The position numbers and the translations under genes were made by a program. Below are positions 26,473 through 35,662 of a stretch of DNA of 64,000 nucleotides, in pieces. Position 1 is the stretch's first letter. Each line of letters begins with the position of its first letter. Below the pieces are notes generated by a model that was not told the origin of the DNA, made no database searches, and saw only the letters and a program-made list of their open reading frames with translations. The stretch comes from an uncultured Candidatus Saccharibacteria bacterium (lineage in GTDB: Bacteria > Patescibacteriota > Saccharimonadia > Saccharimonadales > Saccharimonadaceae): NCBI GenBank assembly GCA_937906385.1, contig CALCYQ010000001.1, positions 1 to 64,000 on the forward strand, written 5' to 3'.

Positions 26473-27562
26473 AAATCTCCTCTAATTTCTTTACGGCTTC
26501 TTTGATATTATATTTTTTCATCGCATCGAAATTATTAAAATCAATCCGCTGTTTAGCGTCATTAGGAGTATTAATACGCTTAACCCACTCATCTACAGTT
26601 AATGGTAAAAACTCTGTAGTTGGTAGAATTTTAGTTTCGCCAGGCGTTCCGTCACTAAAGAGGCATTTCAAACCAGAAGCTTGCGCTTCGATTCCAACAA
26701 ACGGCACGCCTTCATATAATGACGGTAATAGGAAATAGTCTGACGCCATATAATAATCGCGTATATCCGAGCGTGCTTCGAGCAGAAAGATTTTTTCCGC
26801 AAATGCACTTTTGGCAATTTTTTTCTCAAGCGCGTCTTTTAGCGAGCCATTTCCGACAATTATTAAATAACTATTTGGATTTTCTTCGGCGTATTCTTCG
26901 TAAATATCCAGCAGGAAGCTTTGATTCTTCTGTTTTTCCAATCGACCAACGTTTAATAGCACTGTCGCATTGTCTGGTATTTTAAATTGTTTACGAATTC
27001 TATTTCGCGCCGCAGCGTCATATTTAAACTTATCTGTATTAATGCCATTTGGAATAACCTCAAATTTTCTATGCGGTCCGTATAAGTATTTTCCAGCCTC
27101 ATTTCCGCAGGCTAGTCGCACCGTAGCGTATTTTAATAATCGTTTTCGTAAAATCTTTGACGCGAGATTTCTTATTGGCGAATCAAATTTTGAATTATAT
27201 GTATTATGGCTGTGCGCAATTAATTTAGTAGCCCCACCATGTTTTGCGCCGGGAAGTACTAAAGCCGACATAAAATCAATCTGACTATGTACGATGTCGA
27301 TTTTCTTGTCGTGTACCATGTTTTCAATTTGTTTTGTAAAATCCCAGGGCTTTTTCATGCGCGTATCGCGCAAGCGCACAATTTTTACGCCTAGTTTTTT
27401 AAGTTCATCTGCATATACATACTTTTTACCATCTTTCGGATCTTCGAAAGTTGCGATTACGAACTGGTATTTTTTATGATTGATATTTCGCAAAATATTC
27501 ATCAAAAAGGTTTCTGCGCCACCGCGATCCATTTTACCAATTACGTAGAGTATCTTCTTCAT
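26459..27562 (-). CDS. GT4-family glycosyltransferase (EpsF-like)
   Basis: A 367-residue GT-B enzyme. It opens with I-G-K-M-D-R-G-G-A-E-T-F-L-M-N, the pattern of the EpsF/GT4 group that pairs with EpsG polymerases. Further motifs: A-H-S-H-N-T-Y, V-G-R-L-E-K-Q-K-N and P-S-L-Y-E-G-V-P-F-V-G-I-E-A. Cytosolic, probably transferring one sugar of the repeat unit. It shares a 4-bp ATGA overlap with the glycosyltransferase upstream. Confidence 0.9.
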   Translation of the reverse strand: MKKILYVIGKMDRGGAETFLMNILRNINHKKYQFVIATFEDPKDGKKYVYADELKKLGVKIVRLRDTRMKKPWDFTKQIENMVHDKKIDIVHSQIDFMSALVLPGAKHGGATKLIAHSHNTYNSKFDSPIRNLASKILRKRLLKYATVRLACGNEAGKYLYGPHRKFEVIPNGINTDKFKYDAAARNRIRKQFKIPDNATVLLNVGRLEKQKNQSFLLDIYEEYAEENPNSYLIIVGNGSLKDALEKKIAKSAFAEKIFLLEARSDIRDYYMASDYFLLPSLYEGVPFVGIEAQASGLKCLFSDGTPGETKILPTTEFLPLTVDEWVKRINTPNDAKQRIDFNNFDAMKKYNIKEAVKKLEEIYDAN

Positions 27563-28692
27563 CCCAAAAAATCCTCATAGATTTTCTTCATTTCGGACAG
27601 GGAAGAACGTAGCGAATAACGCTCCGGGAATTTCAGCTGATATTTTGCAGTATTTTTAATTGCATCGCGGACTTTTTTCTCTAAACCCGCTTCGTCATCT
27701 AGCTTAAATAGATATTTTTGATCATCATCTACGATGTCGCGATGGCCGCGGTTGTCGGAAATCACAATTCCGCAGCCGCATAAGACCGCTTCGAGCACTC
27801 CAAGCCCTAACCCTTCGCTCTTGCTAGTCGCTACACACAAATTACAGCATTGCAACACATTAAAAACGTCATTGCGGTAGCCCAAGAATAATACCTGGTT
27901 TTCAATACGCAATTCTTTTGCTAGCGCCTTAATCTTATTAATCAATTTGCCTTTTCCGAGTAATACTAACTTAACATTGTTATTCTCGCGTAGAATATTC
28001 GCCACGCCGCGCAGCAACATCTCGTGATTTTTTCTATCAATAAATTCCGCCACATAACATAGAACAAAATCATCCTTTTTAAGGCCAATTTCTTTGCGTA
28101 GGTCGGCTTTCTTTGCGGTACTTAATTTATTATTAAACTTAGTCGTATCAATTCCCACGCCGTCTATCATCTTGACAGGACAGCAAAAATATTTTTTAGC
28201 ATTAACTTCATCTTCGCGGTTTATCGTAATCAATAAATCGGTGTACTTCGCTGCCATTTTTTCAGCCCGATAATACAGTAGCCAGTTTTTCTTCGGCGCT
28301 CCGTCGTAAAAATGAAAACCGTGGCAAGTATAGATGATTTTTACGCCTTTCTTACGTGCAGATTTTGCCGCCAGGCGTGTAATAATCGAACCAACCGGCG
28401 TATGCGTATGAATAGCCTCATAATCATTCTCGGCGAGAAGTTTCTTTAATTGTCGATAAGCTCTGGCGTGTTTATCGAAGCGTAACGGACTACGTGCAAA
28501 ATCTACCTGAAATACACGATCGGCATCAAAAACCGGTTCTTCGCAGGCACAGGCATAATCCACTTGCCAGCCACCCATATTTAAATCAGAATAAGGCGCT
28601 TCGAGTTTTCCTCGCAGCATACGCATCAAAGGGCGGTTAAACTTATGGAAATTTGCCGTATGGGAAGTAAACATAATCCTTCGTTTAGGCAT
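27559..28692 (-). CDS. GT4-family glycosyltransferase (EpsD/CapM-like)
   Basis: A 377-residue GT-B enzyme with the family motifs H-T-H-T-P-V-G-S, C-H-G-F-H-F-Y, V-G-I-D-T-T-K-F and T-S-K-S-E-G-L-G-L-G-V-L-E-A. H-G-F-H-F-Y is common in EpsD/WcaL/CapM enzymes that add an early sugar of the repeat. First gene of the four-gene minus operon (28692 to 24419). Its ATG is 6 nt after TATAAT (28704-28699 on minus), so it is probably leaderless. Confidence 0.9.
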   Translation of the reverse strand: MPKRRIMFTSHTANFHKFNRPLMRMLRGKLEAPYSDLNMGGWQVDYACACEEPVFDADRVFQVDFARSPLRFDKHARAYRQLKKLLAENDYEAIHTHTPVGSIITRLAAKSARKKGVKIIYTCHGFHFYDGAPKKNWLLYYRAEKMAAKYTDLLITINREDEVNAKKYFCCPVKMIDGVGIDTTKFNNKLSTAKKADLRKEIGLKKDDFVLCYVAEFIDRKNHEMLLRGVANILRENNNVKLVLLGKGKLINKIKALAKELRIENQVLFLGYRNDVFNVLQCCNLCVATSKSEGLGLGVLEAVLCGCGIVISDNRGHRDIVDDDQKYLFKLDDEAGLEKKVRDAIKNTAKYQLKFPERYSLRSSLSEMKKIYEDFLG

Positions 28693-28722
28693 GCTAATAT
28701 TATACCATTTAAGAGAGGAAAC

Positions 28723-31065
28723 TTACTTTTTAATCAGAATCCACTTTTGTGCAGTCGTATTGTTTGGCGCCCAAATATGTACGTTAGTACCGTCGCTAGT
28801 TCCCGCACTCCTAACGTCCAATGCTTTATTTGAGCAAACATTTAAGAAAGTATAGCTCCCGTCGCTATTTTGCGTCGCTCTCCAATGTTGCGCGCAGGTA
28901 TTATTGCTATCCCAAATATGTACGTTAGTACCGTCGCTAGTTCCCGCACTTTTTACATCGAGCGCCTTATTCGAACCTTTGCCGATAATTGTGTAATAAT
29001 CTCCAGCCTCGTTATAAGTAAACGTCCATTGTTGTGCGGTCGTATTATTAGCGGTCCATGCCTGAACGTTTGCGCCACTTGTCTTTGAATTACCACTTGC
29101 GTCTAGCGAATAATTATTCTTTAACTTACTGCGTATATCGTAGGCACCGTTTGCGATTAATTGTTTTGGCGTTGTGGTTGTAACTTGCTCTACATATTTT
29201 TCAAACTTCCACTTTTGTGCATTCGTGCCATTGCCTGAATATAGCCGTACGTTAGTTCCGTTATCGGTGTATGCACAATAGATATCTAGTACTTTGCCAT
29301 CGCAAGTATTTTCGAATGTATAAGTGCCATCAGCATTCTTACTTATCTTCCATTTTTGGTTACATAAATCTGTAGCCGTCGATAATACTACATCATTTGC
29401 CGAAGTAGAGGATAGATATTTTTGAGTTGCGATATTTTGGATTTTGTAGGTATCGGAATCGGACGAATAAACGAATTTAAACGCTTCAGCAACGATGCTG
29501 CCCTTATTATGCATTAACGCATTAATGTCGCCCTGGCCGGTCGTATTGGCTGCATCTAGTAGATAATTAGCCTTCACGTTGCTATAGACCACATAATTAC
29601 CATCTTCGATAACTCCCACTTTTGGCTCTTCTGGATCGGTATTTGGATTTGGCTCTGGGTCTGGATCTGGATCTGGGTCAACCTGAGTGCCATTGCCAAG
29701 AGCAACTTTTATTTTTAATGAGAATTTCTGATAATCTGCGCCTACATAGCGTTCCAAAATTAAACCATTGTCATGATAACTGAGCGCAAATGATTTATTT
29801 GAAACCGACACAATGCTGTAGGTTCCGTCATCATGCTGATAGATTAGCCATTTTTGCGCATTTGTATTATTGGAAGTATATTGTTGCACGCTAGCGCCGG
29901 AATAAACATTATTTGACGGCACATCAAGCACTAGCCCAGAATAATCATTCTTAATCATGTATGAGCCATCGCTATATTTGCTGATGGTAAATGTATCTAA
30001 ATCGCCGTTCTCGATATCGCCAACAGTAAACTTAGTAGTAGATTCTTTTGAAAGAGTTTTTAGCTGAATGCTTTTCTCGCCATCTGTCGTGACTATTCGC
30101 AAACTATCGGTCGGGAGATTTTCAGTATTAGTTGTAGTGACGTTAGAAATCAGTGTCGTGCCAAACCACTCATTAAAATACATAAAGAAATTACGGTTGC
30201 CATACGAGCCACAAGTTGCGGTGCCTGGATAATTCCTTAAAGCCGCGTCATTTGGCGTATATGGCGTATAGATATAAAGGGAAGTCGTTGCAATATTTTC
30301 AAGATAGACGCTCTTTGTGCCACAGCTATAATCCGGTGAATAATAAATATTATTCGACGCAAAAGGAATGTAACCATAGCTATAAATATGATCTTTGTAA
30401 TAGTTTAACTGCCACGCGGCCATCATTATTTGGTTGTAAAAACCGTAATATTTCTCATTGCATGGTGCTGTGTCTGGGCAACCGTAGCCCATAATCGTGT
30501 TGTATCCCCACTTAATCGGCCAGTCATCTCCCCACGCATAACTTTCTTTCTTCAGCATCACGAGTAATACTTGCGGGTTGATGTTGTATTTTTGCGCAGC
30601 TTGGTAAATTATTTCCGCCGCCGAAAGCATACCTTCTTTTACTTCAAAATTAGTATCAAAATTCGTTTCATGCGTGGTTGGGTTTTCGTAATACAAATTC
30701 ACACAAACGTATGGCGGATCGTGATAGCGCGAATCGCCGCCCACTTCGCGACGCCATTTAGCATAATCGGCGCGCTTCATCGAAGCTGGTGCGGTGCCCC
30801 AGGAATGATAACGGGCGGCGCCGAGGGTTTTTTCGCCCCATACGTCGCAAGTTGGCGTGTGGCTATCAAGAAATGCCTGAATTTCCGCCACGGTCATCGT
30901 GTCTTTGTTGTAAAAAATTTCATCATCAATGATACGGCCAGCTTGAAAATCGGTTGCTTTTACTGCATTTGAACCTGGCGTATTATAAATAGCTAAACCA
31001 AAAAACACCGCCACGAATATTAATGCGGCCGCAATGCTACTGTATTGTAAAAGTCTGTGTTTCAC
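28723..31065 (-). CDS. Secreted lysozyme-like/ricin-B lectin protein
   Basis: A 780-residue exported protein. An N-terminal hydrophobic segment (about 8-28) acts as signal or anchor. Residues about 45-300 form a lysozyme/transglycosylase-like region with the helix N-P-Q-V-L-L-V-M-L-K-K-E-S (candidate catalytic Glu) and several Cys pairs. The remainder holds ricin-type beta-trefoil modules, shown by six Q-x-W words (such as A-Q-K-W and A-Q-Q-W). An Asp/Pro/Glu linker lies at about residues 455-475. It probably binds glycans on another cell or on the own surface and may cut peptidoglycan. Its start overlaps the end of the 196-residue gene upstream by 29 bp. Confidence 0.8.
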   Translation of the reverse strand: MKHRLLQYSSIAAALIFVAVFFGLAIYNTPGSNAVKATDFQAGRIIDDEIFYNKDTMTVAEIQAFLDSHTPTCDVWGEKTLGAARYHSWGTAPASMKRADYAKWRREVGGDSRYHDPPYVCVNLYYENPTTHETNFDTNFEVKEGMLSAAEIIYQAAQKYNINPQVLLVMLKKESYAWGDDWPIKWGYNTIMGYGCPDTAPCNEKYYGFYNQIMMAAWQLNYYKDHIYSYGYIPFASNNIYYSPDYSCGTKSVYLENIATTSLYIYTPYTPNDAALRNYPGTATCGSYGNRNFFMYFNEWFGTTLISNVTTTNTENLPTDSLRIVTTDGEKSIQLKTLSKESTTKFTVGDIENGDLDTFTISKYSDGSYMIKNDYSGLVLDVPSNNVYSGASVQQYTSNNTNAQKWLIYQHDDGTYSIVSVSNKSFALSYHDNGLILERYVGADYQKFSLKIKVALGNGTQVDPDPDPDPEPNPNTDPEEPKVGVIEDGNYVVYSNVKANYLLDAANTTGQGDINALMHNKGSIVAEAFKFVYSSDSDTYKIQNIATQKYLSSTSANDVVLSTATDLCNQKWKISKNADGTYTFENTCDGKVLDIYCAYTDNGTNVRLYSGNGTNAQKWKFEKYVEQVTTTTPKQLIANGAYDIRSKLKNNYSLDASGNSKTSGANVQAWTANNTTAQQWTFTYNEAGDYYTIIGKGSNKALDVKSAGTSDGTNVHIWDSNNTCAQHWRATQNSDGSYTFLNVCSNKALDVRSAGTSDGTNVHIWAPNNTTAQKWILIKK
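28770..28950. repeat. Two exact 40-bp direct repeats inside the ricin modules
   Basis: Segments 28770-28809 and 28911-28950 appear base-for-base identical (both begin CCCAAATATG and end CCCGCACT), 141 bp apart, i.e. 47 codons in frame. They encode the S-A-G-T-S-D-G-T-N-V-H-I-W stretch of successive lectin subdomains. Recombination between them would remove one subdomain in frame. Confidence 0.85.
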
Positions 31066-31627
31066 TTACTCCTCCCGCAGTATTAGATTTATACTCCACT
31101 TTAACGTTCCAATTTCCATTTGCAAGTTCGCCAGATTTAAAGATTAAAGCTTCGCAGACGGTATATTTCGGGTCTGGCAATATATTTTTAGTATAACTCT
31201 TTGTGACAACGCCAGTTAAGGTGTAAGTGCAAGTACCATCGGTCTCAATAAAATTCGTCACTTTACCGCTAATTACCGTATTGCCATTAACTTGTTGTAC
31301 GGACAAGTCGAAAGTTGGTATCTTTAGTCCATTTTCGGCAATTTCTACCTCTGGCTTTTGCATTGCTTCATCCATCATGTCTTTTAAATCGACAACATCG
31401 GTTGATTCATCTTCGCTTGTTGGCGAGGTATTTTCATTTTTTTCATAAATTTCGGCAGTATTGTTATCTGTCTTTGTGGTGTTTTCCTTTGGTTCGGTGT
31501 TTAAGACATGATAAACCGAAAAACCACCAAAAACTAATACCGCCACTAAGAGCGTAGCGCTAAAAATCTTCAGAAAATAATGATTGTTTTGTTGTTTCTT
31601 AGTTGACCTTTTTGTTTTTGTCGGCAT
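31037..31627 (-). CDS. Membrane-anchored extracytoplasmic protein, unrecognised
   Basis: A 196-residue protein with a basic N-terminus (K-T-K-R-S-T-K-K), one membrane span (about 20-40), a Thr/Asn/Glu-rich linker (about 45-85) and a C-terminal beta-rich domain of about 100 residues with two Cys (T-C-T-Y-T and V-C-E-A-L), possibly disulfide-bonded and FxLYD/Ig-like. I do not recognise a family. It has a strong AGGAGG site and overlaps the lectin gene downstream, so the two may function together at the surface. Confidence 0.6.
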   Translation of the reverse strand: MPTKTKRSTKKQQNNHYFLKIFSATLLVAVLVFGGFSVYHVLNTEPKENTTKTDNNTAEIYEKNENTSPTSEDESTDVVDLKDMMDEAMQKPEVEIAENGLKIPTFDLSVQQVNGNTVISGKVTNFIETDGTCTYTLTGVVTKSYTKNILPDPKYTVCEALIFKSGELANGNWNVKVEYKSNTAGGVSETQTFTIQ

Positions 31628-31713
31628 AGTGGGCCTCCTTGATTAAATTTAAGCATTTTTATCTTAAAAAAGCAATAGCTTTATTTATTTTGCTTGTGCT
31701 ATAATTGGTCTAT

Positions 31714-34700
31714 ATGGATGATGGTGAGGGCAGCAGTAGCAAGCATTCCCAAGGAGTGCGCGATTCTTGGTATGATGATCGTACCGCGGATTCTACTGGC
31801 GGCACCAGCCATCACATGCGCAATGCTGAAGATCAGGCTACAAAAGAAACCGCTCCTGGTAATGGCTTTGGTAGTTTTGGTGAGCGAAACGGCGACACTA
31901 GCGAGGGGAGTTCCGCCGCTAATGCGAACGCCCGCGAAAACGGCGTCCAGTCGGATAGCTCGATAGATCGCGCCAAAGATTTCGTCAATTCCGTTAGCGG
32001 CAATCGGGGTATTCCTGGCCAAAAAAATAAGAAAAAAGGCTTTTTAAAAGTTGGCGGCCCAGTCATGGCGGTCGTAATGGCCCTTTGTGGCTATGGTGGC
32101 GCTTCTTTTATGGGCCAAATGGCCATGCCAATCAGCCTTATTTCGCAATTTCAAGGCAATTTTGACTCCATCGGCACGAGTTCATTCACGCGTACGCAAA
32201 AAATGACCAAATGGATGCTTCATCCAAATACGAGAGATGTTAGTGCTGAAGCTAATAAATTCGTAAAACAGCACTCGAAAATTTACCAGTTTTTTACTGG
32301 CGATTCTGGTCAAAAATATTTTCATATAACCGAACGCCAACAAACAAAACTATCGAAGCATAATATTGAGGTTGTTGATGATGCTTCGGCTGGGCAAATA
32401 TTAAGATATACCGCGCCCGATGGCCGCGTAACGGACGTTGTTGCGGATCCAGCTCAAGCTACTGGCGGACGGGTACTAATTGATGATTTTTATGATAATG
32501 ATGTTAATTTTCGGCAAGAGTATCACAAGGGTACTAGAACATGGCGTCAAGCTGTAACAGATTGGTTCGATAACCTAGCTAAAGGTTTTATGGATAAAAT
32601 CGAAGTGATGCGAAATCGCTTTGTAAAATTCTTTAGTGGCGCCGATCAGGAGACTACAAAGGCGGAATATGAAGAGACAGTCAAAAAGGCCGTCGGCGGC
32701 GACGATTATGAAGGTAATATCGGAAAACTTGGCGTTCAGAGTGAGGAAGAGGAATACGAGGGGGATGATGGTAAAACACATACATATGAATATGAAAATA
32801 AAACCAGCAATAACTCATCTGAAATTGGACTCAAGCGTGGCATGAAGGCTGCAGAAGTAGCCGATTCGCTATCAAAATTCTCTGACGGTGTAGGTGGGAA
32901 AATATCTAAAATCGCAAAGCAAGTCGCTAATGGTGTCTGTACAGTCTCTGAAATAATTGGCGCAATTAATTTACTAGTCATGGCTAACGAAGCGATGCAA
33001 ATCTTACAAGTAGCAAGTACGGTTTTTGAGGGGATTCAAAAAACGCAGGTTACTGATTCGAAAGAGTCTCCAATCCACGACATTTCAAATAGTCTAACTA
33101 AAAAGAAAAAGATGACATATTCGACTGCCGACGGCGGAACTGCTGAGACGAATGGAAGTGCTATGAGCGCTAATGCGGTAAGCGCCTTATATGGAAATAT
33201 TGCTACAAATCCAAAAGACCCGAGCGTCAATAGCTTTAACTTAACAGATAGCTTGAATAATGTAATGAAAGCATTCGGTAATACTATGACTGCATATAAA
33301 GGCTGCATGATAGCTAAGTTGGCTGGTGGTATTATCGAGGCCGGTCTTGATACGGTTGACGTAGTTACGGATGTAGCATCAATCGTTGCTTGTATTGGCG
33401 GCGCGGCGTTTACATTTGGTGCTTCTTGCGCCGGCGTGGTTGCAAAAATTGCCGTTAAAGCTGTTGCTGCGGCTAGCTTCAGCATTCTTATTAGCACTCT
33501 TATTGGGCATATTATTAGTTTTATAGTGCCCAAAGTCGCCACAATGTTAGCTAGAGATCTTGCTACGGATATAGGCGGAGAGGATTTTGGTAATGCGCTG
33601 GTGTCTGGTGCAAATATGTACATGGGTCAAAACCATCAATACGGTGGCGGCTCTGTAGCTTCGAAAGATACGCTCATAACATATCTCCAATATAGAGATG
33701 TTTATATTGCAGATAAGGCGAGACTCGAGAGGGAAACGAGAAGCCCATTCGACGCGTCGTCGCCATATACATTTATGGGGTCATTATTATCAAAATCTAT
33801 ACCAATCCTTACACAGACTAGCTCAATAATGAGCGGAATGTCTAATATAACTCAAGTCGCAGGAGATGCAATATTCTCAATCCTGCCTGGCGCATCAGCA
33901 ATGACGGCGGCAAAGACGGCGGAGGCTGCAGCGGAAAATACCGCGGCAACATGCCCAGAGCTTGACTCAATCGGTGCTGTCGGTGATGCATTCTGTAACC
34001 CGTACTTCATCACAGACTTTGGCACTATGGACACAGATCCAGCTCAAGTCATTTATAAAGTTTCCGAATATAGCGATGGTAAGAACTTTAATTTAACCGA
34101 CAATGAGGATAATCCAAAAATCAACACCAACCCTAAGGAGAGCCGCCTAATGCAATATATACTATATTGCGGGCAAAGGTCAGCGGGTTTCGGTATGTCG
34201 GATCAAAATATTGCAAACGCTATTGACTCTGGTGCTGGTAAAATTGAGAGCAACATCCCGATTTGGGGTGGTATCGCGGACGTACTTCAGCAAGGTGATT
34301 TAATTCAGCATGTTGGATACATTTCGGGCGAAGCTTGCGTAACGAGAAATTCTGGCGAAGATTTAGGCAGTAAAGTGTTTAAGTGGAATGAGGCCGCTTA
34401 TTACCAACGCTATATTGAAGATCAACGCCTAGCGGAAAGTGAAGGCTTAATCGATAAGTCCGCTGTAGCTACAGCCCTAGAGGAATATTATGCTGAGCAC
34501 CCAATCGATATGTCGTATGAAGGTATTTTAGCTATGAAGACTGGTATGACAAAAGAAAAAGTTCATGAAACTATCGCAATCGTCGAAGGCGTTATGTGGT
34601 TAGCTAACTATGATCCTACCGATATGTTCCCATATAAAGTAGAAGAGGAAGAGGACTCACAAATTTCGGTTGAAGATGACTCTCCAATTATAGAGCCGTT

Positions 34701-34761
34701 CCAAATTAAAGAAACACTTTTGCCGAATATTTCAAAGAGAATGGAATACTACATAGCATAA
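31714..34761 (+). CDS. Giant membrane protein, CHAP-less paralogue of the secretion-locus protein
   Basis: A 1015-residue protein: Ser/Gly-rich disordered N-terminus (1-105), membrane span (about 112-135), hydrophobic stretches at about 405-440, 530-610 and 710-740. It matches the protein at 7054-10362 in several blocks in the same order: S-P-F-D-A-S-S-P-Y-T-F-M-G-S-L, a Cys-rich segment, N-I-A-N-A-I, Y-Y-Q-R-Y-I-E-D-Q-R, and Y-E-G-I-L-A followed by A-N-Y-D-P. It lacks the CHAP domain. ATG 31714 lies 8 nt after TATAAT (31700-31705), preferred to the TTG at 31705, which overlaps that box. Function unknown; a second version of a secretion or contact component is the simplest reading. Confidence 0.7.
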   Translation: MDDGEGSSSKHSQGVRDSWYDDRTADSTGGTSHHMRNAEDQATKETAPGNGFGSFGERNGDTSEGSSAANANARENGVQSDSSIDRAKDFVNSVSGNRGIPGQKNKKKGFLKVGGPVMAVVMALCGYGGASFMGQMAMPISLISQFQGNFDSIGTSSFTRTQKMTKWMLHPNTRDVSAEANKFVKQHSKIYQFFTGDSGQKYFHITERQQTKLSKHNIEVVDDASAGQILRYTAPDGRVTDVVADPAQATGGRVLIDDFYDNDVNFRQEYHKGTRTWRQAVTDWFDNLAKGFMDKIEVMRNRFVKFFSGADQETTKAEYEETVKKAVGGDDYEGNIGKLGVQSEEEEYEGDDGKTHTYEYENKTSNNSSEIGLKRGMKAAEVADSLSKFSDGVGGKISKIAKQVANGVCTVSEIIGAINLLVMANEAMQILQVASTVFEGIQKTQVTDSKESPIHDISNSLTKKKKMTYSTADGGTAETNGSAMSANAVSALYGNIATNPKDPSVNSFNLTDSLNNVMKAFGNTMTAYKGCMIAKLAGGIIEAGLDTVDVVTDVASIVACIGGAAFTFGASCAGVVAKIAVKAVAAASFSILISTLIGHIISFIVPKVATMLARDLATDIGGEDFGNALVSGANMYMGQNHQYGGGSVASKDTLITYLQYRDVYIADKARLERETRSPFDASSPYTFMGSLLSKSIPILTQTSSIMSGMSNITQVAGDAIFSILPGASAMTAAKTAEAAAENTAATCPELDSIGAVGDAFCNPYFITDFGTMDTDPAQVIYKVSEYSDGKNFNLTDNEDNPKINTNPKESRLMQYILYCGQRSAGFGMSDQNIANAIDSGAGKIESNIPIWGGIADVLQQGDLIQHVGYISGEACVTRNSGEDLGSKVFKWNEAAYYQRYIEDQRLAESEGLIDKSAVATALEEYYAEHPIDMSYEGILAMKTGMTKEKVHETIAIVEGVMWLANYDPTDMFPYKVEEEEDSQISVEDDSPIIEPFQIKETLLPNISKRMEYYIA

Positions 34762-34791
34762 AAAATGCCGCTCGAGAGGGCGGCATTTTTT
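34759..34791. terminator. Bidirectional terminator
   Basis: ATGCCGC (34765-34771) pairs with GCGGCAT (34780-34786), with A-run on the left and T-run on the right, so it can stop both the plus gene ending at 34761 and the minus gene ending at 34793. Confidence 0.9.
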
Positions 34792-34792
34792 G

Positions 34793-35485
34793 TTACTGAC
34801 GAATACGGTAATGTGTTTCCGAGCCAGCTCCAACGAGTCCGTCTAACGGATCGTTTACGGTGGCCGCATTTTCAAACAGATACGCAAGAATAATCACCTG
34901 AGCGCGATTGACGGTATAAGGCGGGATTCCGCCTCTGTTTACATAAAACGTTTCCATAGAATCGTCGTATAGGTCTAGTCTATCAAAACTAACGTTTATG
35001 GAGTTATATGACACCCAATCGTAATAATGCTTCTTATTCTCGTCTGTTTTACTTGAGCCGAAGCCGACAAACTTGTCTTCGCTATCATTCCAGAAACGCA
35101 TAACATTCGGATCTTTCGGATCATTTGGTTCTCTTACATGCCAGCCGAGATCGTACGCTAAGTCAGTCAGAAGAAAGATGTTTTCATCAATATACTTACT
35201 TACGTCGGTGCTTATGGATAATTCGACGCCATTGATATTGTAGCTATATCTTCCATCTGACGTGATTCCGACTAGGTATTCGTCGCTCGCATTCGTGTCA
35301 TCGCCACCGGGCTCGACGCCAGGATCGGTCTCCGAATTATCGGGAGCGCCGACTCCGCCGCCTTCGTGCGATTCACTCGTGGGGTTGCTTGTGGCTCCTG
35401 CATGGTTGTCTCTCTGCGCGCATCCCGCGAGGGTAAGGCAGAGAATCATCAGTAACGCAATTGAAAAAGCAATTCTTTTCTTCAT
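34793..35485 (-). CDS. Lipoprotein, unrecognised (paralogous leader with next gene)
   Basis: A 230-residue lipoprotein: M-K-K-R start, hydrophobic core and lipobox L-A-G-C with Cys22. A Gly/Glu/Asp/Asn-rich tether (23-75) follows, then a 155-residue domain I do not recognise, rich in Asp, Tyr and Trp. ATG 35485 is chosen over the longer frame (35575) because of AAGGAGGGG just upstream and the canonical signal. The first residues of the signal peptide, the ribosome binding site and the ~90-nt leader closely match those of the lipoprotein at 35663-37135, but the mature parts do not obviously match. Confidence 0.75.
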   Translation of the reverse strand: MKKRIAFSIALLMILCLTLAGCAQRDNHAGATSNPTSESHEGGGVGAPDNSETDPGVEPGGDDTNASDEYLVGITSDGRYSYNINGVELSISTDVSKYIDENIFLLTDLAYDLGWHVREPNDPKDPNVMRFWNDSEDKFVGFGSSKTDENKKHYYDWVSYNSINVSFDRLDLYDDSMETFYVNRGGIPPYTVNRAQVIILAYLFENAATVNDPLDGLVGAGSETHYRIRQ

Positions 35486-35589
35486 GGTATACCCCTCCTT
35501 TTTATCGATTTTTGAGAAAAGAATCATGTGATGTACCGCACGCCTGCGTCTCGATATCACCAAACGCATTTGCACTTAGCGCGATTATA
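35486..35589 (-). promoter_or_regulatory. Promoter and ~90-nt leader of lipoprotein 1
   Basis: TATAAT on the minus strand at 35589-35584, then a leader of about 90 nt containing GCTAAGTGCA, ATCGAGACGC and TTCTTTTCT blocks shared in order with the leader at 37136-37237, ending in AAGGAGGGG. This departs from the leaderless pattern of most other first genes here, so the leader may be regulatory. Confidence 0.65.
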
Positions 35590-35624
35590 TCATCAAAGGT
35601 ATAAAATTGAAAGCAAGAGCGTTT

Positions 35625-35656
35625 TAAAAATACCCCCTAACAAAAGGGGGTATTTT
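35625..35656 (-). terminator. Terminator of lipoprotein 2
   Basis: ATACCCCCT (35630-35638) pairs with AGGGGGTAT (35645-35653). On the minus transcript it is followed by a T-rich run. Confidence 0.85.
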
Positions 35657-35662
35657 ACGTTA

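Noticed and set aside
31705..31713. TTG start for the giant paralogue
   Set aside because: It overlaps the TATAAT box; ATG 31714 is placed 8 nt after the box as in other genes here.
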